DNA of 64,000 bases, from positions 1-64,000 of the forward strand of contig JACRME010000010.1 of NCBI GenBank assembly GCA_016235045.1, in the 5' to 3' direction. A program made the position numbers and the translations under genes. This document shows, one piece after another, positions 59,064 through 64,000 of this stretch. The notes under the pieces are model-generated. The model searched no databases, was not told the DNA's origin, and was given only the letters and a program-made list of their open reading frames with translations. The stretch comes from Nitrosomonadales bacterium (GTDB taxonomy: Bacteria > Pseudomonadota > Gammaproteobacteria > Burkholderiales > Gallionellaceae). Within the stretch, counting starts at the first letter, position 1, and each line of letters starts with the position of its first letter.

Positions 59064-61325
59064 ATGACTACGACACTCGCCATTCCGGAAGACCTGCAAG
59101 CTCAATGGACCGAGCTTGCCTGCGGCTTTCCGCGCGTGGCGGAAGTGTTTCCGGACTGCATGCGAGCAGCTCAATTCGCGTTGTCCGAGGCAGGCATCGC
59201 GGCCTACATCGAGCACGCGCGCTTTCTCGGCAAGATGGGACGGGGTGCCGAGCCTATCCTGATCTTTCTGGAAGAGTGGCCGCATGTGGCTAAAGTAGTC
59301 GGCGAGGAGGCCTTGCCCGACATCATGGAATTCGTGCGCAAGATGTGGAAGTCGCCCAACAGCATCGCGATTGTGCCGTTTCTGCAGTCGCTGCCGGTCA
59401 CGGCTCGTCGCTTGCAGACGCGCGAACTGCTGCGCGACTACCTCGCTATCGCGCTCGATCTGATGGAGCAAACCACCGGTTCCATCCACGGCATACACCA
59501 GACCTTCCCCAGTCCCGGCCTGCCGGAAATGTTCAAGCAGGCTTCGACATTGCTCGGACAACTGTCATTGGCAGGCCTGAAGAACTGGGTGGACTACGGC
59601 GTACTGTATTACGAAGATCATCCAGATCGGCAGGTCGACTATTTCAGCCTGCAATCGGCAGATAGCCGCGCGGTATTGCAGCGCGAACGCCACGGCACGT
59701 TGCTGGTGGATAACGAACGCAAATTGAATCTGTACCTGCGCGGATTGTGGCATGACGACGACATGCTCATCCCCTACAGCAGCGCGTTCGATGAACTGCG
59801 CAAACCGATTCCGTATTACGACAAACTGGGCATTCGTCTGCCCGATGTGTACAACGATGTACAAGGAATAACGGGGCTGGACCGCTATCGCGCTACCCTG
59901 GCCCATATCGCCGCCCACCGCCGCTGGACTACAGCCATCATCGCCGACAACATGAGCCCGTTCCAGCGCATGGCCGCAGAATTCCTGGAAGACAGCCGCG
60001 TGGAATATTTGGCGATGCGCGAATACCCCGGCCTGCGCCGCATTTTCAAGGCTTTGCATCCCGTCCCGTTGGAAGATGCCTGCGATGCGGAAACTACATC
60101 CACCGTGCGCCTTCGCCTGGCGATGCTGTCGCGCGCCATACTCGATGGGCAACATTCGTACAAGAACGCCGACATCGTCGAGTTCGCGCAGCGATTTCAT
60201 CAGCTAATGGCTGACGGCAAAACCGGCACGCAGGACATGGCCGACCTTGGCATTTCCTTCATCACCAAAACGCGCCTGAAAAGTGACAACCTGGCCAACA
60301 CGCATTTTGCCGATACGGTCATCGACTACCGCGACGATAACCGCCAGATGTGGAAGTTCATCGAGGAAGGCGACGAGGAAGAAGCTTTCGACGAGCCGCG
60401 CAAGATCGAGCCGGGCGAAGAGATTAACGCCTTGCCGCCGCGCCACTATCCCGAATGGGACTGCAACAACCAGAGTTACCGTCCCGACTGGGTGAGCGTG
60501 TATGAAGGCCTGCATCCGCAAGGCAATGCCGCGGACATCGACCGCCTGCTGGAGAAACATGCAGGTCTGGCCAAGCGCCTGAAGAAGATACTCGACCTAC
60601 TCAAACCGCAGGACAAGGTGCGCATCCGCTATCAGGAAGAAGGCAGCGAGCTCGACCTGGATGTTGCGATCCGTTCGCTCATCGACTTTAAGAGCGGCGC
60701 GCAACCCGACCCGCGTATTAACATGAGTCACCGCAACGACGGGCGCAGCATCGCGGTGATGGTGTTGCTGGATTTGTCCGAATCGCTTAACGAAAAAGCC
60801 GCCGGTAGCGAGCAGACCATCCTGGAATTGAGCCAGGAAGCCGTGTCATTGCTCGGCTGGGCGGTGGAAAAACTCGGTGACCCGTTTGCCATCGCGGGTT
60901 TCCATTCCAACACGCGGCATGAAGTGCGCTACCTGCACATCAAGGGCTACAGCGAGCGCTGGAACGACGAAGTGAAGGGCCGTCTGGCTGCCATGGAGGC
61001 GAGTTACTCGACGCGCATGGGCGCCGCAATGCGCCATGCCGCGCACTATCTGGAAAAGCAGACTGCAGACAAAAAACTGATGCTCATCCTCACCGACGGG
61101 CAGCCCGCGGATATCGATACCAAGGATGGGAATCTGCTGATCGCCGATGCGCGGCAAGCAGTGAAGGAACTGGATCGGCAGGGCATCTATAGCTACTGCA
61201 TCAACCTCGATCCCAAGGCCGACGAGTATGTGGCGGACATTTTCGGGCGCCAGTACACCATCATCGACAAGGTCGAGCAGTTGCCCCAAAAATTACCCGA
61301 GTTATTCATTTCATTGACCAAATAG
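59064..61325 (+). CDS. cbbO: RuBisCO activase adaptor CbbO (VWA protein)
   Basis: The 753-residue adaptor has a long helical N-terminal region and a C-terminal von Willebrand A domain with the MIDAS motif LLDLSESLN (Asp570, Ser572, Ser574) plus [13 protein letters not shown]. CbbO bridges CbbQ rings to RuBisCO. The ATG at 59064 lies four bases after the cbbQ stop; a longer frame would overlap cbbQ. An acidic stretch ([20 protein letters not shown]) lies before the VWA part. Confidence 0.96.
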   Translation: MTTTLAIPEDLQAQWTELACGFPRVAEVFPDCMRAAQFALSEAGIAAYIEHARFLGKMGRGAEPILIFLEEWPHVAKVVGEEALPDIMEFVRKMWKSPNSIAIVPFLQSLPVTARRLQTRELLRDYLAIALDLMEQTTGSIHGIHQTFPSPGLPEMFKQASTLLGQLSLAGLKNWVDYGVLYYEDHPDRQVDYFSLQSADSRAVLQRERHGTLLVDNERKLNLYLRGLWHDDDMLIPYSSAFDELRKPIPYYDKLGIRLPDVYNDVQGITGLDRYRATLAHIAAHRRWTTAIIADNMSPFQRMAAEFLEDSRVEYLAMREYPGLRRIFKALHPVPLEDACDAETTSTVRLRLAMLSRAILDGQHSYKNADIVEFAQRFHQLMADGKTGTQDMADLGISFITKTRLKSDNLANTHFADTVIDYRDDNRQMWKFIEEGDEEEAFDEPRKIEPGEEINALPPRHYPEWDCNNQSYRPDWVSVYEGLHPQGNAADIDRLLEKHAGLAKRLKKILDLLKPQDKVRIRYQEEGSELDLDVAIRSLIDFKSGAQPDPRINMSHRNDGRSIAVMVLLDLSESLNEKAAGSEQTILELSQEAVSLLGWAVEKLGDPFAIAGFHSNTRHEVRYLHIKGYSERWNDEVKGRLAAMEASYSTRMGAAMRHAAHYLEKQTADKKLMLILTDGQPADIDTKDGNLLIADARQAVKELDRQGIYSYCINLDPKADEYVADIFGRQYTIIDKVEQLPQKLPELFISLTK

Positions 61326-61380
61326 CCGTAGAGAGCAAAGCGTATTACCTGTAAAATTCACATCACCGAGGAGAGCAGTA

Positions 61381-62382
61381 ATGAGTAAGAGTCTGATCCA
61401 GTTCATCATTGAAGAACAACGCCATATTCCCGGCGCGACCGGCGATTTCACCGGGTTGCTGAGCGACGTCATTTCCGCCTGCAAGCAGATCGCGCACGAC
61501 GTGAACAAGGGTGCATTGATCGGGGTACTGGGTAGCGCGGGCAGCGAAAATGTGCAGGGCGAAACCCAGAAGAAGCTGGACATCATCACCAACGAAGTGT
61601 TCATCAAGGCCAACGAGTGGAGCGGCCACCTCGCCGCGATGGCTTCGGAGGAGATGGACGACATCTACCCGATCCCGGCCAAGTATCCCAAGGGCAAGTA
61701 CCTGATCACCTTCGACCCGCTGGACGGCTCTTCCAACATCGACGTGAACATCTCTGTCGGCACCATCTTCTCCATCCTGCGTTGCCCGGAAGGCGTGACC
61801 AACCCGACCGCTGCCGATTTCATGCAGCCCGGCACCAAGCAGGTCTGCGCGGGCTATGCGCTGTACGGCCCGAATACCATGATGGTGATCACCAGCGGCC
61901 ACGGCGTGAACGGCTTTACGCTCGATCGCGACGTCGGCGAGTTCTTCCTGACCCACCCCAACATGACCATTCCGGAAGATACGGCCGAGTTCGCCATCAA
62001 CATGTCCAACCAGCGCTACTGGGAAAAGCCGGTGCAGCGTTACGTTGACGAGTGCATGAAGGGCAAGGACGGCGGCCGCGAGAAAAATTTTAACATGCGC
62101 TGGGTGGCATCCATGGTGGCCGAAGTGCACCGCATCCTGACGCGCGGCGGCATTTTCATGTACCCGTTCGACAACAAGGACCCGACCAAGGCCGGCAAGC
62201 TGCGCCTGATGTACGAAGCGAATCCGATGTCGTTCATCGTCGAACAGGCAGGCGGCGCCAGTTCCACCGGCCGCGAACGCATCATGGAACTGCAACCCAC
62301 CGGTTTGCATCAACGTGTGCCGGTGATCCTTGGTTCCAAAAACGAAGTCGAACGTGTAGTGGGTTATCACAAAGGAGTGTAA
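61381..62382 (+). CDS. fbp: Class I fructose-1,6-bisphosphatase
   Basis: The 333-residue phosphatase regenerates fructose 6-phosphate for the Calvin cycle. Metal-site motif [13 protein letters not shown] and the substrate region [21 protein letters not shown] are present. The GGAG site is good. The gene follows cbbO by 55 bases and probably belongs to the same unit. Confidence 0.97.
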   Translation: MSKSLIQFIIEEQRHIPGATGDFTGLLSDVISACKQIAHDVNKGALIGVLGSAGSENVQGETQKKLDIITNEVFIKANEWSGHLAAMASEEMDDIYPIPAKYPKGKYLITFDPLDGSSNIDVNISVGTIFSILRCPEGVTNPTAADFMQPGTKQVCAGYALYGPNTMMVITSGHGVNGFTLDRDVGEFFLTHPNMTIPEDTAEFAINMSNQRYWEKPVQRYVDECMKGKDGGREKNFNMRWVASMVAEVHRILTRGGIFMYPFDNKDPTKAGKLRLMYEANPMSFIVEQAGGASSTGRERIMELQPTGLHQRVPVILGSKNEVERVVGYHKGV

Positions 62383-62385
62383 GCA

Positions 62386-62880
62386 ATGTCCAAGCCGCTC
62401 GTAGCCATTGTTATGGGTAGTTCAAATGATTGGGAAATCATGCAGCAGGCAGCACGCGCACTGCAGGATTTTGGCGTCGCGTTCGATTCGCGCGTCATCT
62501 CGGCGCATCGCTCGCCCGATCTGCTGTTCGACTACATCAAGGACATGAGCGCGCAAGGCGTGCAATGCTTCATCGCCGGTGCGGGCGGTGCGGCGCATCT
62601 GGCCGGCGTGATCGCCGGCAAGACCACACTGCCGGTGCTGGGCGTGCCCATCCCTTCCAAATATCTGAAGGGCATGGACTCGCTGCTGTCCATCGTGCAG
62701 ATGCCGAAAGGCATTCCGGTCGCCACGTTTGCCATCGGCGAAGCGGGTGCGGCGAATGCCGGCCTGTTCGCCGTTTCCATGCTGGCGCTGAACGACAAGC
62801 AACTCGCGCAGAAGTTAACCGACTATCGCATGAAACAAGCCGAACAAATTGCAGCAACCACTTTGCCAGCATTAAGTTGA
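62386..62880 (+). CDS. purE: N5-carboxyaminoimidazole ribonucleotide mutase
   Basis: The 164-residue class I PurE has [14 protein letters not shown], the catalytic SAHRSPD loop and [14 protein letters not shown]. It transfers the carboxylate within CAIR in purine synthesis; class I enzymes usually need PurK, which is not in the window. It starts three bases after fbp, tying purine carboxylation to the carbon-fixation unit. Confidence 0.96.
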   Translation: MSKPLVAIVMGSSNDWEIMQQAARALQDFGVAFDSRVISAHRSPDLLFDYIKDMSAQGVQCFIAGAGGAAHLAGVIAGKTTLPVLGVPIPSKYLKGMDSLLSIVQMPKGIPVATFAIGEAGAANAGLFAVSMLALNDKQLAQKLTDYRMKQAEQIAATTLPALS

Positions 62881-62886
62881 ATACAA

Positions 62887-62966
62887 GTAGGATGGGTTGA
62901 GCGCAGCGATACCCATCGTTTAAATTGATACAGATGATGGGTATCGCTGCGCTCAACCCATCCTAC
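62887..62966. repeat. Long perfect inverted repeat between purE and purC
   Basis: Two perfect 31-base arms (62887-62917 and 62936-62966; beginning GTAGGATGGGTTGAGCGCAG) surround an 18-base loop. The sequence type is a dispersed intergenic palindrome of betaproteobacteria. It could act as a terminator-like or mRNA-stabilising hairpin within the purE-purC interval. Confidence 0.88.
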
Positions 62967-62986
62967 ACATTTGTTTTGAGGTTTCC

Positions 62987-63871
62987 ATGTCCGCATTACA
63001 CGAATCCAACCTGACCAGCCTGAAATTCCTGCATCGCGGAAAAGTGCGCGATCTCTATGAAGTGGATGCCGACCACCTGCTGATTGTGCAGACAGACCGC
63101 CTGTCCGCCTTCGACGTGATCCTGCCGACACCGATTCCCGGCAAGGGCGAGGTGCTGACGGCCGTTTCCAATTTCTGGTTCAAGAAGCTGGCGAACGTGA
63201 TTCCCAACCACCTTTCCGGTATCGACCCCGAGTCGGTGGTGAAGACCGAGGCGGAAAAAGCACAGGTGCGCGGCCGTGCCTTCGTCACCAAAAAGTTGAA
63301 ACCGTTGCCGGTCGAAGCCATCGTGCGCGGTTATCTTGCGGGCTCCGGCTGGAAGGACTACAAGAAGACCGGTGCAGTGTGCGGTATCCAATTGCCTGCG
63401 GGGATGCAGGAAGCACAGAAATTGCCGCAGGCGATATTTACACCCTCCACCAAGGCACCGGCGGGCGCCCACGACGAAAATATCTCGTTTGAGGAAACAA
63501 AGAAATTGCTGGGCGCCGATATGGCCGAACAGGTGAAAAACGCCACCCTTGCACTTTACACCCAGGCTGCCGACTACGCGCTGACCAAAGGCATCATCAT
63601 CGCCGACACCAAGTTCGAATTCGGCACGGATGCGGCTGGCAAGCTGTACCTGATCGACGAAGCGCTGACGCCCGACTCCTCGCGCTTCTGGCCTGCCGAC
63701 CAATACAAGGTCGGCAGCAACCCGCCCAGTTTCGACAAGCAGTTCGTGCGCGACTGGCTGGAGTCCTCCGGCTGGAACAAGAAGCCGCCCGCACCGCAGG
63801 TTCCCGCCGACGTGTTGCAAAAGACGGCCGACAAGTACCGCGAAGCGCAGCGGCTCCTGACGGGCGCATGA
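62987..63871 (+). CDS. purC: SAICAR synthase
   Basis: The 294-residue ligase joins CAIR with aspartate, the step right after Pur[31 protein letters not shown] and the signature [15 protein letters not shown] are visible; the length fits the longer eukaryote-like/betaproteobacterial form. The stop overlaps the next start by four bases (ATGA). Confidence 0.97.
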   Translation: MSALHESNLTSLKFLHRGKVRDLYEVDADHLLIVQTDRLSAFDVILPTPIPGKGEVLTAVSNFWFKKLANVIPNHLSGIDPESVVKTEAEKAQVRGRAFVTKKLKPLPVEAIVRGYLAGSGWKDYKKTGAVCGIQLPAGMQEAQKLPQAIFTPSTKAPAGAHDENISFEETKKLLGADMAEQVKNATLALYTQAADYALTKGIIIADTKFEFGTDAAGKLYLIDEALTPDSSRFWPADQYKVGSNPPSFDKQFVRDWLESSGWNKKPPAPQVPADVLQKTADKYREAQRLLTGA

Positions 63872-64000
63872 GCGCTCTTCCGCGCAATCTTGTTCAAGGG
63901 TTTCAGCGTTTTCGCGAACAGCATTTCGAGCGCAACGACAATCTGTATCAGCAGCTAGTCAAACAAGGACAGGCGCCCAAAATACTGGTCGTCGCCTGCT
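63868..64000 (+). CDS. Beta-class carbonic anhydrase, N-terminal part (runs off window)
   Basis: The visible 44 residues (ending KILVVAC) match the start of bacterial beta-carbonic anhydrases, where the last Cys is the first zinc ligand of the CSDSR motif. The 3' end is outside the window. It overlaps purC by four bases. Interconversion of CO2 and bicarbonate would serve RuBisCO and purine carboxylation. Confidence 0.85.
   Translation, partial: MSALPRNLVQGFQRFREQHFERNDNLYQQLVKQGQAPKILVVAC

Overview
The window reads as chromosomal DNA of a chemolithoautotrophic betaproteobacterium, most likely a Gallionellaceae-type (Sideroxydans/Gallionella-like) iron oxidiser or close Nitrosomonadales relative. 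The basis is a form II RuBisCO with CbbQ/CbbO activase, clustered Calvin-cycle and glycolytic genes, a betaproteobacterial topA-smg-dprA-lysM / def-fmt-rsmB-ntrY order, and an F-type ATP synthase operon joined to parAB and the origin. The genus is inferred from gene content and order, not from a database search.

Layout. (1) 1-4.3 kb is an integron cassette array without an integrase in view. Successive attC sites can be recognised because each upstream core (R'') is the inverse of the core at the 5' end of the same cassette. The cassettes carry a hypothetical protein, a membrane-anchored hypothetical protein, two BrnT/BrnA toxin-antitoxin pairs, a decayed GNAT acetyltransferase and a RelE/ParE-type pair with an internally deleted toxin. 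An IS110/IS1111-type transposase abuts a half attC at the left edge. (2) 4.5-7.3 kb encodes a large PAS/GAF/HD-GYP c-di-GMP phosphodiesterase sensor. (3) 7.4-27.7 kb is the origin region. On the minus strand, mnmG-rsmG-parA-parB-atpI-atpBEFHAGDC and rpmH-rnpA-yidD-yidC-mnmE run away from dnaA. On the plus strand, dnaA-dnaN-gyrB run the other way. Two parS sites (18.8 and 25.3 kb) and DnaA boxes on both sides of dnaA mark oriC. recF is not present between dnaN and gyrB.

(4) 27.7-29 kb is a small AT-richer accessory patch: a lipoprotein and a third BrnT-type pair with a frameshifted toxin. (5) 29.1-40.5 kb is housekeeping: topA, smg, dprA and a LysM protein on the minus strand; def, fmt, rsmB, a DUF4390 gene, an NtrY-like kinase and a broken NtrX-like regulator on the plus strand. 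(6) 40.6-47.7 kb holds tkt-gap-pgk-pyk-fba. A remnant of a second tkt 3' end lies just after tkt. (7) 47.8-55.2 kb is a minor-pilin/PilY1 operon for type IV pili on the minus strand. (8) 55.4-64 kb holds a divergent cbbR and then cbbM, cbbQ, cbbO, fbp, purE, purC and the start of a beta-carbonic anhydrase.

Together, regions 6 and 8 supply CO2 fixation (RuBisCO plus activase, PGK, GAPDH, aldolase, FBPase, transketolase) and CO2-linked steps (PurE carboxylation, carbonic anhydrase). CbbR probably controls cbbM through a T-N11-A palindrome in the shared intergenic region. The most unusual material is the decaying cassette array, the scars in ntrX and tkt, and several families of intergenic inverted repeats.
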